A stretch of 64,000 nt of DNA from Variovorax sp. 770b2 (GTDB lineage: Bacteria; Pseudomonadota; Gammaproteobacteria; Burkholderiales; Burkholderiaceae_C), in the NCBI RefSeq assembly GCF_900115685.1, contig NZ_FOXJ01000003.1:248001-312000 (forward strand). The letters are read 5' to 3'. The position numbers were made by a program, and so were the translations under genes. This document shows, in pieces, positions 23,384 through 31,507 of the stretch. Positions within the stretch are counted from its first letter, which is position 1. Each line of letters begins with the position of its first letter. The notes under the pieces were generated by a model. It searched no databases. It was not told where the DNA came from and saw only the letters and a program-made list of their open reading frames with translations.

Positions 23384-24576
23384 CGGCGATGCACCGGCGC
23401 CTGCCCGCGCGGTACGCACTGCAGGCGTGCGCCGCAGCCCTCTGGATGGCCGCGGCGACGACCTGCGTCGGCGCCGCGCCCCGTGTTCCCGCCGACGACA
23501 ACGAGGTCGTCGAATCGCTGCCATCCGTCGCCGGATGGTCGCGCGAGGCGCGCACGCTGCGCCGCGAACTCCAGCAACGGCCGACTGACGCGACCGTGGC
23601 CATCGCCGCCGCCACCCGCTACCTCGAACTCGCGAGATCGCAGGGCGACGCGCGCTACGCCGGCCATGCCATGGGCGCCCTCGCCCACTGGGCCGCCACC
23701 CCACCCGACGAAACACCGCCGGCCGTGCTGGTGATGCGCGCCACCATCGCGCAGTTCCTGCACGACTTCGACGGCGCGGAGGCGCTGCTGAAGACCGCAC
23801 TCACCCGGCAACCGTCCAACGCACAGGCCTGGATCACGCTGGCCACCATCTACCGCGTGCGCGGCCGCTACAGCGAATCGGACGCGGCCTGCCGCGCGCT
23901 CGGCCGGGTCGGTCCGGCGCTCTACGCGCTTGCATGCATGGCGGAGAACGCCGGCTTGCGAGGCAACCACGACGAGGCGCGAGGCACCTTGAAAAAACTG
24001 CTGGACGACCCGCAGCTCCAGGCCCGCGAGCAGGCCGGCACGCGCCAGTGGCTGCTCACCAGCCTGGCCGAGATCGAGGAGCTCGCCGGCCGCCCCGCCG
24101 AGGCCGACGCCACCTATCGCCGCGCCCTGCAGGCCGAGCGCTCGGGCTACCTGCTGCTCGCCTACAGCGACTATCTGCAGCGCGCCGGCCGGTCCAAGGA
24201 GATTCCCGCCCTGCTCGACGCCGAGGCGCGCAGCGATGCAGTGCTGCTGCGCATGGCCATCGCCGCGCGCGGTCTCGGGGGCGCGCGCGCGGACGCGGAC
24301 GAACTCAAGGCCCGCTTCGGCGCGGCCGCCGAGCGGCCCGGCATCACCGCGGTCCATGCGCGCGAGGAAGCGATGTTCGCGCTCGACGTCGAAGGCGATG
24401 CAAAGCGCGCGCTCGACCTCGCCAGGCTCAACGTGAAACTGCAGCGCGAACCCATCGACCTGTTGCTGTTCGCACGCGCGGCCGTCGCGGCAAAGAACGA
24501 ACCGGCGCGCGCCGAAGTCAAGGCCCTGGTGCAGCGGATCGGCCTGCGCGATGCGCGCGTCGACGCGCTGCTTTGA
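23380..24576 (+). CDS. Exported TPR-repeat protein
   Basis: A 398-residue protein with an N-terminal hydrophobic export signal (about residues 10-32) and helical repeats of the tetratricopeptide kind, for example DFDGAEALLKTALTRQPSNAQAW and GRYSESDAACRALG around residues 125-180. TPR proteins hold other proteins together. GTG at 23380 overlaps the previous stop as GTGA; an ATG three codons later is also possible. Belongs to the DUF4331-HupE operon. Confidence 0.75.
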   Translation: MTAMHRRLPARYALQACAAALWMAAATTCVGAAPRVPADDNEVVESLPSVAGWSREARTLRRELQQRPTDATVAIAAATRYLELARSQGDARYAGHAMGALAHWAATPPDETPPAVLVMRATIAQFLHDFDGAEALLKTALTRQPSNAQAWITLATIYRVRGRYSESDAACRALGRVGPALYALACMAENAGLRGNHDEARGTLKKLLDDPQLQAREQAGTRQWLLTSLAEIEELAGRPAEADATYRRALQAERSGYLLLAYSDYLQRAGRSKEIPALLDAEARSDAVLLRMAIAARGLGGARADADELKARFGAAAERPGITAVHAREEAMFALDVEGDAKRALDLARLNVKLQREPIDLLLFARAAVAAKNEPARAEVKALVQRIGLRDARVDALL

Positions 24577-24586
24577 ACGCCAAGCC

Positions 24587-25738
24587 ATGACCTCGCGCAC
24601 CCATCGCTCCTTGCTGGCCTCGCTGTTTTTCTGGATGCTCGCCTTGCTTGTGCTTCCGGCCCACGCGCACAAGGCCAGCGACGCCTACCTGCAACTTTCA
24701 CGCGATGGCGACCGCATCGACCTGCGCTGGGACATCGCGCTGCGCGACCTCGATGCGGTGCTGGACCTGGACGCCAACGCCGACCAGAAACTTTCCTGGG
24801 GCGAGGTGCGCACCCGCCTGGACGACATCAAGGCCTATGCGCTGGGGCGGCTGCGGCTTCAGGGTGGCCAGTGCGCGCCCGCCGACACCCGACCGCCCGC
24901 CATCGAGAACCGCATCGACGGCGCCTACCTCGTGCTGCAGATGCGCGCACCGTGCGGCGCGGCCGACGCGCTGTCCATCGACTACCGTCTCTTCCAGGAC
25001 GTGGACCCGACGCACCGCGGCCTGCTGCGCGCCGAAACCAGGGGTGCCGCCACGTCGCTGCTGCGCTCGCTGGACCCGTCGGCCGGCCCCGTCTCCATCG
25101 AGTGGGCGGGGGCGCAAGAGGCCGCGGCGCCCGCCAGCTTCTTCGCCGACGGCATCCACCACATCCTCATCGGCTACGACCACATCCTGTTCCTGATCTG
25201 CCTCCTGCTGCCCGCCGTGCTGAAACGCCAGGGCGGCAGCTGGACGCCGGTGCTCGCGTGGAAGGACGCCGCCTTGCCGATGCTCGGCATCGTGACGATG
25301 TTCACCATCGCGCACTCGATCACGCTGGCGCTCGCGGGACTGAAGATCGTGACGGTCTCGCCGCGCATCGTCGAGCCCGCGATCGCGGTCACCATCATCG
25401 TGGCAGCGCTTGACAACATCTGGCCGGTGCTGCGCGGGCGCCGCAAGCTCTTCAGCTTCCTGTTCGGCCTGGTCCACGGTTTCGGCTTCGCGGGCGCCTT
25501 GGGCGAACTCGAACTGCCGACGCGCCAGTTCGTGCTCGCGCTACTCCAGTTCAACCTGGGGGTGGAAGCCGGCCAGCTGGCGGTGGTGGCGGTGGCGCTC
25601 GTGGTGCTCCTGGGGTTGCGCAACTGGCGGCGGTATCCGCCGCTGGTCTTGCACGGCGGCTCGATGGCCGCGGTGGCCGTCGCCACGGTGTGGCTGTGCG
25701 AACGGGTGCTCGACGTGAAGGTGCTGCCGTTCTCCTGA
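24587..25738 (+). CDS. HupE/UreJ-family membrane protein
   Basis: A 383-residue protein with a signal peptide (cleaved after PAHAH), a periplasmic domain of about 170 residues, and a six-helix HupE/UreJ-type membrane domain. The latter shows the family motifs GIHHILIGYDHILFL (about 192-206), TIAHSITLALA and GLVHGFGFAGAL, whose histidines are thought to carry nickel in HupE and UreJ. The large periplasmic front domain marks the HupE/UreJ_2 subgroup, whose substrate is not established. It ends 57 bp before nikR, which supports a nickel or cobalt role. Confidence 0.8.
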   Translation: MTSRTHRSLLASLFFWMLALLVLPAHAHKASDAYLQLSRDGDRIDLRWDIALRDLDAVLDLDANADQKLSWGEVRTRLDDIKAYALGRLRLQGGQCAPADTRPPAIENRIDGAYLVLQMRAPCGAADALSIDYRLFQDVDPTHRGLLRAETRGAATSLLRSLDPSAGPVSIEWAGAQEAAAPASFFADGIHHILIGYDHILFLICLLLPAVLKRQGGSWTPVLAWKDAALPMLGIVTMFTIAHSITLALAGLKIVTVSPRIVEPAIAVTIIVAALDNIWPVLRGRRKLFSFLFGLVHGFGFAGALGELELPTRQFVLALLQFNLGVEAGQLAVVAVALVVLLGLRNWRRYPPLVLHGGSMAAVAVATVWLCERVLDVKVLPFS

Positions 25739-25795
25739 CTGAATCCGGCCTGAATCCGACAGGTGGCAGCTCGCGTACCTGCAGGCATACCGCCG

Positions 25796-26278
25796 ATGAA
25801 CCGCTTCACCATTTCCCTCGACGCGCAACTCGCACGGCAGTTCGAGATGCTCATTGCGCAGAAGCGCTACACGAGCCGCTCCGAGGCCGTGCGTGACCTG
25901 ATCCGCTACGGGCTGGGCCGCGCGGGCCTGCGGGGCATGCAGTTCGACGCCGCCGTGTCCTCGTGCATCGCGAACGTCAGCTACGTGTACGACACGCGCG
26001 AGCCCGCGCTGGCCTCGCGGCTCCTTGCGCTGCGCCATGCGCACCATGGCATGGCCGTCGCCTGCCACCAGACACCGCTGGATCACGGCAACTGCATGGA
26101 GTGCGTGATGCTGCGCGGTCCGGTTGCCGCCGTGCAAAGCGTGGTGGACCAGCTGATCTCGCTGCGCGGCGTTCGCCACGGCCACGCGAATGTCGTGGCG
26201 CTGACGGACGACGCGACACCGCATGCCCACGCGCATTCGCCGGCACATCCGCATTCGCATCTCACCCCGATGAACTGA
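25796..26278 (+). CDS. nikR: NikR-family metal-responsive regulator with altered ligand site
   Basis: A 160-residue ribbon-helix-helix plus ACT-domain regulator of the NikR family: FTISLDAQLARQFEMLI and RSEAVRDLIRYGL (DNA-binding part), SYVYD, and GVRHGHANVV near the end. Aligned without gaps to the E. coli protein from memory, the high-affinity nickel ligands His76 and Cys95 correspond to His81 and Cys100, but His87 and His89 become Gln92 and Pro94. A neighbouring Cys90-His91 pair and His97 could form another site. A His-rich tail (residues 143-155) is added. It probably regulates the upstream permease cluster; the metal may not be nickel. Confidence 0.85.
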   Translation: MNRFTISLDAQLARQFEMLIAQKRYTSRSEAVRDLIRYGLGRAGLRGMQFDAAVSSCIANVSYVYDTREPALASRLLALRHAHHGMAVACHQTPLDHGNCMECVMLRGPVAAVQSVVDQLISLRGVRHGHANVVALTDDATPHAHAHSPAHPHSHLTPMN

Positions 26279-26307
26279 CCGATGAACCGACGCGGACCGC
26301 ACGGCGC

Positions 26308-27144
26308 TCAGAACGTCCAGCGTGCGCCGACACGCGCGGTGCGCGGCTCCATCGGATGCACATGCCGGTCGTTCACGCCGCCGTTGCAAGCGCCCGCCAC
26401 CACTTCGCCCGCCGAGCACGACGCATAGGCGTACTCGATGTCGTTGTCTTTCTTGCCGGCCAGGTTGAACACGTCGAGCCCGAGCGTCAGGTTCTTGTTG
26501 ACGGCGTAGCGCGCGCCGAAATTCAGCAGCGTGGCCGAGCGCGAACGCAGCGTGTTGGTGGTGTCCAGCGCGCGCGGGCCGAGATAGCGCAGCCGCAGCG
26601 ATGCGGTCAGCGGACCGTCGATGTAGGTCAGGCCCGCGGCGAACACGCGCTCCACGGCGTTGTCGACATGGTTGCCCTCGCCTTCCGGCGCAAGCCCCTT
26701 GAAGCGCGCGCGCGACACCGCGCCGTCGAGCTCCACGCGCCAGGCGCGGTCGATCTTCCAGCGCACCGTGGCCTCGATGCCGCGGCGGCTGCTGGCGCGC
26801 CCGGGCTCGGTCGAGCCGGCATCGCCGACGTACACGAGTTCGGAGTCGAGCTTGAGTTGCCACAGCGCCACCGTCGCGGTGAAGTTCTCGTCGGGCTGGA
26901 AGCGCCAGCCCACCTCCGCGCCCCGCCCCTTGACCAGCGCCGGCACGCGGTCGGCCGCCGTGCCGCTGGCCGGGTCGATGGCGATGGTCGCGCCGCGCAC
27001 GTCGTTGCTGTGAAAGCCCACGCCCGCGTTCAGGTACAGCTCGTGCTGCGGCGTCAGCGCGAAGGCCAGCCCGGCCTTGGGGCTCGCGATCGCGTCATGC
27101 CCCTTGCCGCTGTTGACCGCGCCTTCGGCGCCGTCGCAAACGCC
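26308..27144 (-). pseudogene. TonB-dependent receptor, 3' remnant
   Basis: The last 278 codons of a TonB-dependent outer-membrane receptor: alternating beta strands such as PQHELYLNAGVGFHSNDVRG, ELDGAVSRARFKG, NLTLGLDVFNLAGKK, and the C-terminal signature GARWTF ending in Phe. The plug domain, TonB box and most of the barrel are absent. Homology runs up to base 27144, where the stop codon of the neighbouring LysR gene follows directly and in the same frame, so the 5' part was lost in a rearrangement. Next to nikR, the intact receptor may once have taken up a metal chelate. Confidence 0.8.
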
Positions 27145-28023
27145 TCAAGCCGGCATGTCGGTGCGCGGCAGCCGCAAGTGTTTTTTCAACGTCTCGAACA
27201 CCTGCCGCGTCACCGGGTTCACCACATGGCTGCGCACGTACAGGTAGTACGCGAGATCCGGCAGCCGCGGCATGCCGTCGCCCGCGCCCAGCACGCGCAG
27301 GCCCGCATCGAGCTGCTCGACCCCACGCGCCGTCACGCCGAGCCCCGCCCGCAGCGCCGCCTTGATGCCGATCAGGCTCGACGAGGTGTAGCGCGGCGTC
27401 CACGCGACGCCCGCCGCGTCCAGCGCCTCGTGCCCGATGCGGCGGAAGATGCTCGGCCCATCCGCCATGATGAGCGGCACCGGCTTCGTCGGGTCGTGCA
27501 CGTAGCCCGCCGCGCACAGCCACACGGTGGGCGAGTTGCGCAGCACCACGCCTTCGAACTGCGACTGCGGATCGGCGCGGTTGGAGATGATCATGTCGAC
27601 CTCGCCGCTCTTGAGCGAGGTCATGAGATACGGACTGCGGCCGATGTGGATGTCCAGCTGCAACAGCGGCGAGGTGCGCGCCACCTCGGTCAGCAGCAAC
27701 GGCAGCATGGTCTCGGCCACGTCGTGCGGCGCGCCGATGCGCAGGTTGCCTTCGAGCTGCCCTTGCCGGAGGCTGCGCAGCGCCTCGTCGTTGAGCGCGA
27801 GCATGTGGTGCGCGTAGCTCAGCAGCCGTTCGCCGTGCGCGGTCAGCCGCTTCTGGCGGCCCTGCTTGACGAAGAGCGGGTGGCCGATCTGCTCTTCCAG
27901 CCGCTGCATCTGCTGCGTGATCGCCGACTGCGTGCGCCCCAGGTGGACGGCCGCCGCCGCAAAGCTGTGGTGGCTGACGACGGCCGCGAACGAGCGCAGA
28001 AGTTCAAGATCGAGCGTGGGCAT
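27145..28023 (-). CDS. LysR-family transcriptional regulator (sulfur operon)
   Basis: A 292-residue LysR regulator: N-terminal helix-turn-helix (LELLRSFAAVVSHHSFAAAA, RTQSAITQQMQRLEEQIG) and effector domain (LRIGAPHDVAETMLP). Divergent from the cysteine-dioxygenase-like operon that starts at 28130, so very likely its regulator. Its stop codon abuts the TonB-receptor remnant. A pseudo-palindrome lies at its start codon and could be an autoregulatory site. Confidence 0.88.
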   Translation of the reverse strand: MPTLDLELLRSFAAVVSHHSFAAAAVHLGRTQSAITQQMQRLEEQIGHPLFVKQGRQKRLTAHGERLLSYAHHMLALNDEALRSLRQGQLEGNLRIGAPHDVAETMLPLLLTEVARTSPLLQLDIHIGRSPYLMTSLKSGEVDMIISNRADPQSQFEGVVLRNSPTVWLCAAGYVHDPTKPVPLIMADGPSIFRRIGHEALDAAGVAWTPRYTSSSLIGIKAALRAGLGVTARGVEQLDAGLRVLGAGDGMPRLPDLAYYLYVRSHVVNPVTRQVFETLKKHLRLPRTDMPA

Positions 28024-28024
28024 A

Positions 28025-28041
28025 CATTAATTTTATTGATG
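28025..28041. promoter_or_regulatory. Candidate LysR binding site
   Basis: CATTAAT (28025-28031) and ATTGATG (28035-28041) form a near-perfect inverted repeat with one mismatch around TTT, in an AT-rich patch directly upstream of the LysR start and 90 bp before the divergent operon. LysR sites are AT-rich interrupted palindromes, so this fits. Confidence 0.4.
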
Positions 28042-28129
28042 TGTTTCTTGCGCTGCTTGGATTGTGGCGCCACGCCGCCGTCACTACAGTGAATGCACAC
28101 CAAACAGGCAACCCCACTGGAGAAACCGC

Positions 28130-28729
28130 ATGAGCATCCCATCCGAGCAACGCCGCCAGGCGGTCGAGGCATCGATCGGCCAGATGAAGAAAGCCATCGG
28201 CGGCGCTGAACCAACCCGCGAAACGCTCGATGCGGTGCTCGATTCGCTGCAAGGGCTGGCCGCCCACGCCGAGTACTGGGGCGCGGCGGACTTTCCGCCA
28301 CCCGAAGCCGGCGAGCACCAGGCCCGCTACCTGATCGCCGAAGACCCGGACCAGAGCTACGCGCTCTACCTGAACGTGATGCGCCCGGGCAAGAAGATCG
28401 TGCCGCACAACCACACCACCTGGGCCTGCATCGCGGCCGTCGAAGGCACCGAGCACAACCGCGTGTATGCACGCACCGACGACGGTGCGGTGCCGGGCGT
28501 CGGCAAGTTGGAAGAGACGGCGCTGGTCGTCGTCGCACCTGGTGAACAGGGACGAGGCATCGCGCTGATGCCTGAAGACATCCACTCGGTAGAGATCCAG
28601 GGCGAGCAGGTCATTCGCCACCTGCACATGTACGGCCGCGCGCTGGAGACGCTGAACGCGCGCACCGCCTACGACATGGCTGCAGGCACGTACCAGACGA
28701 TGGGCATCGGCGTGCAGACGCGCCGCTAA
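28130..28729 (+). CDS. Cysteine-dioxygenase-like cupin
   Basis: A 199-residue cupin of the cysteine dioxygenase/3-mercaptopropionate dioxygenase group. The iron ligands are visible as PHNHTTWACIAAVEG (His-x-His, about residues 88-102) and the distal His in EDIHSVEI (about 148). These enzymes oxidise the thiol of cysteine or a thiol acid to a sulfinate with O2. It is first in an operon with a rhodanese, a Bug receptor and a cystathionine beta-lyase, so it probably works on sulfur released from a C-S compound. ATG at 28130 is preceded by TGGAGAA. Confidence 0.8.
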   Translation: MSIPSEQRRQAVEASIGQMKKAIGGAEPTRETLDAVLDSLQGLAAHAEYWGAADFPPPEAGEHQARYLIAEDPDQSYALYLNVMRPGKKIVPHNHTTWACIAAVEGTEHNRVYARTDDGAVPGVGKLEETALVVVAPGEQGRGIALMPEDIHSVEIQGEQVIRHLHMYGRALETLNARTAYDMAAGTYQTMGIGVQTRR

Positions 28730-28828
28730 GCCCCGCTAAGCCTCTCCTCCTCCTTCTTCTTCGATTCACTTTCTTTCATGCGAGGCGCGCGCCTTGCAGG
28801 ACCTCGTTCGTCCCGACGACTTGCCCTC

Positions 28829-30403
28829 ATGACCTCCCACATCGACCCGAAGACCCTCAAATCCTGGCTGCACGACGGCGGCGAGATCGCGCTGCTCGAC
28901 GTGCGCGAGCATGGCCAGTACGGCGAGGCGCACCTGTTCTACGGCATCCCGCTGCCCTTCAGCCGGCTCGAGGTCGATGCGCCGCGCCTCGTGCCACGCC
29001 GCGGCGTGCGCGTGGTCGCATATGACGATGGCGAATCCGACGTGGCCGAGCGCGCGGCCGGGCAACTCGCCGCATTGGGCTACACCGACGTGCACGTGCT
29101 GCAAGGCGGCGCCCCCGCCTGGAAGGCCGCGGGCTACGTGCTCTTCGCGGGCGTCAACCTGCCCTCCAAGACCTTCGGCGAACTGGCCGAGGAGACGTAC
29201 CACACGCCCCGCGTCAGCGCCGACCAGCTGGCCGAGATGCTCGCGCGCAAGGACAAGGTCGTGGTGCTCGACGGCCGCCCCGTCAGCGAGTTCCACAAGA
29301 TGAACATCCCCGGCGCGACCTGCTGCCCGAACGGCGAGCTGGCCTACCGCGTGCGGCGGCTGGTGCCCGACACCACGACGCCGATCGTCATCAATTGCGC
29401 GGGACGCACGCGCAGCATCATCGGCGCGCAGACGCTCATCAACCTCGGGCTGCCGAACCCCGTCTACGCGCTGGAGAACGGCACGCAGGGCTGGTACCTG
29501 AACGATCACACGCTGGGGCACGGCGGCACGCAGCGCTATGCGGCCGACAGCGGCAACACCGATTTGCGTCCCGCAGCGAAGGCGCTCGCGGAACGCTTCG
29601 ACGTGCCCACGGTGCCAGCCAAGACCGTGCAGCAGTGGGCTGCGGAGACGAGCCGCACCCTCTTCCTCTGCGACGTGCGCACGCCCGAGGAGTTCGCCGC
29701 CGGCAGCCTGCCCGGCGCGCAGCACACGCCCGGCGGCCAGCTGATGCAGGCCGGCGACCAGTACGTCGGCGTGCGCGGCGCGCGCCTCGTGCTGTTCGAC
29801 AACGACGGCGTGCGCGCGCCGACCGTCGCGAGCTGGCTGCGGCAGATGGGGCACGACGCGAGCGTGCTCGAAGGCGGGCTGGCGAGCGGGCTGTCGCTCG
29901 CCCCTGCAGCTGCGCCGACCGCTCCCGCGTTGAAGACCATCGATGCGCAATCACTGTCTGCGCGGCTCGCGCAGGGCGACGTCGCGCTGTTCGACCTGCG
30001 CGGCAGCATGCAGTTTCGCGCCGGCCACATTCCGCAGGCACGCTGGTCGATCCGTCCGCGCCTGGCCGCCGACGCGACCGGCGAGACGCGACAGATCGTG
30101 CTCGTCGCCGACGATGCCGCGCTGGCCGCATGGGCCGCCGCGTCCGAACTCGCGGGCCACGCCCCGCTGCTGCTCGAAGGCGGCATGCCCGCATGGCGCG
30201 CCGCCGGCCTGCCCATCCAGGCCACGCCCGTGCTGCCCGCCGATGCCGACTGCATCGACTACCTGTTCTTCGTGCACGACCGGCACGACGGCAACAAGGA
30301 GGCCGCGCGCCGCTACCTCGCGTGGGAGACAGGCCTGGTCGCGCAGCTCGATGCGCAGGAGCGCGCGGCTTTCAGGCTGCCCTCCGCTGCATCGCACAAC
30401 TAG
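28829..30403 (+). CDS. Four-domain rhodanese-like sulfurtransferase
   Basis: A 524-residue protein made of four rhodanese domains (about 1-108, 125-240, 265-375 and 390-495). Only the second has the persulfide-forming cysteine, Cys190 in VINCAGRTRS. In the other three the active-site loop has Asp in that place (AYDDGES, LFDNDGV, VADDAAL), so they are probably inactive and structural. Active rhodaneses move sulfane sulfur to acceptors such as cyanide or sulfite. It stands between the cupin dioxygenase and the C-S lyase genes, in keeping with sulfur transfer in the same pathway. Confidence 0.85.
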   Translation: MTSHIDPKTLKSWLHDGGEIALLDVREHGQYGEAHLFYGIPLPFSRLEVDAPRLVPRRGVRVVAYDDGESDVAERAAGQLAALGYTDVHVLQGGAPAWKAAGYVLFAGVNLPSKTFGELAEETYHTPRVSADQLAEMLARKDKVVVLDGRPVSEFHKMNIPGATCCPNGELAYRVRRLVPDTTTPIVINCAGRTRSIIGAQTLINLGLPNPVYALENGTQGWYLNDHTLGHGGTQRYAADSGNTDLRPAAKALAERFDVPTVPAKTVQQWAAETSRTLFLCDVRTPEEFAAGSLPGAQHTPGGQLMQAGDQYVGVRGARLVLFDNDGVRAPTVASWLRQMGHDASVLEGGLASGLSLAPAAAPTAPALKTIDAQSLSARLAQGDVALFDLRGSMQFRAGHIPQARWSIRPRLAADATGETRQIVLVADDAALAAWAAASELAGHAPLLLEGGMPAWRAAGLPIQATPVLPADADCIDYLFFVHDRHDGNKEAARRYLAWETGLVAQLDAQERAAFRLPSAASHN

Positions 30404-30455
30404 CCACCGCTTTCTTTCGCTCGTCGTTGTCCGTTCCTATCCCAGGAGTCCTGCC

Positions 30456-31466
30456 ATGTCGTCTGCCTTTCGCGTTTCACGTTTTGCCCGCCTTGCCGTC
30501 GCCGCCGCGTGGCTAGCGGCACTGGCCCTGCAGCCCGCATCGGCCGACCCGCTGCCCGCGCGCAACGGCTTTCCCTCGCAGACGGTGAAGTTCATCTCGC
30601 CCTTCCCGCCCGGCGGCGGCAACGACGCGACGGCGCGGCTGGTCACCACGCGCCTGCCGGAAATCATGGGCCAGGCCGCGGTGGTCGACAACCGCGGCGG
30701 CGCGGGCGGCAACATCGGTGCCAAGACGGTGGCCGAGTCCAGGCCCGACGGCTACACCGTGCTCACCTCGCAGGTGTCGATCATGGCGGTGAACCCCACG
30801 CTCTACGCTTCGGCCGGGTTCGATCCCATCAAGAACTTCATCCCGATCACGCAGATCAACGCCGCGCCGCTCGCGCTCGTGGTCGATGCCAACTCGCCGC
30901 TCAAGAGCTTTGCCGACCTCGCCACCAAGGCCAAGGCCGCGCCCGGCAAGGTGACCTATGCGACGCCGGGCAACGGCACGCTCTCGCACCTGGTGGGCGT
31001 GGTGCTCGCCAAGGACAACGGCATCGACATGACCCACGTGCCCTACAAGGGCGCCGGCCCCGCGCTCACGGACCTGCTCGGCGGACAGGTCGACGTGCTC
31101 GTCACCTCGACCGCCTCGGTCGCGGGTCTCGTGCAGAACGGCAAGCTGCGCGTGCTCGCGGTGACCAGCCCGCGCCGCATCGGCGTGTTCGCCAAGTCGC
31201 CGACGCTCGAAGAGCTGGGCTATGCCGGCGCGCGCTTCGAGGACTGGTACGGCTTCTTCGCGCCGGCCGGCACGCCGCCCGAGCGCGTGGCTTATCTCAA
31301 CGAAGCCATCGTGCGCACGCTGCGCCTGCCCGAGGTGACCAAGCTGGTGAACGACGGCGGCAGCGAAGTGGTGGCCAACTCGTCCGAAGCCTTCGCCGCG
31401 CAGCTCAAGCAAGACATCGACCGGTGGTCCCGCATCGTCAAGCTCTCCGGCGCGAAGGCGGATTGA
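30456..31466 (+). CDS. Bug/TctC-family tripartite tricarboxylate transporter receptor
   Basis: A 336-residue exported solute-binding protein with a signal peptide cleaved near PASADP (about residue 30) and the Bug signature: FISPFPPGGGNDATARL, VVDNRGGAGGNIGAK, VPYKGAGPALTDLLGGQVD. Bug receptors bind carboxylates or amino acids for TctAB-type transporters; no TctA/TctB gene is near. Position in the sulfur operon suggests a sulfur-containing acid, which is an inference. Start ATG at 30456, after CAGGAG. Confidence 0.88.
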   Translation: MSSAFRVSRFARLAVAAAWLAALALQPASADPLPARNGFPSQTVKFISPFPPGGGNDATARLVTTRLPEIMGQAAVVDNRGGAGGNIGAKTVAESRPDGYTVLTSQVSIMAVNPTLYASAGFDPIKNFIPITQINAAPLALVVDANSPLKSFADLATKAKAAPGKVTYATPGNGTLSHLVGVVLAKDNGIDMTHVPYKGAGPALTDLLGGQVDVLVTSTASVAGLVQNGKLRVLAVTSPRRIGVFAKSPTLEELGYAGARFEDWYGFFAPAGTPPERVAYLNEAIVRTLRLPEVTKLVNDGGSEVVANSSEAFAAQLKQDIDRWSRIVKLSGAKAD

Positions 31467-31507
31467 CGCACCATAGAGGCCTAGCCCACGCTCGACAGAA
31501 CACCACC

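Noticed and set aside
25740..25765. Direct repeat of TGAATCCG before nikR as a NikR operator
   Set aside because: NikR sites are spaced inverted repeats such as GTATGA...TCATAC; this is a short direct repeat without that form.
26308..27021. Independent small gene starting at GTG 27021
   Set aside because: Receptor homology continues upstream of this codon to 27144, so the frame is a broken receptor and not a separate gene.
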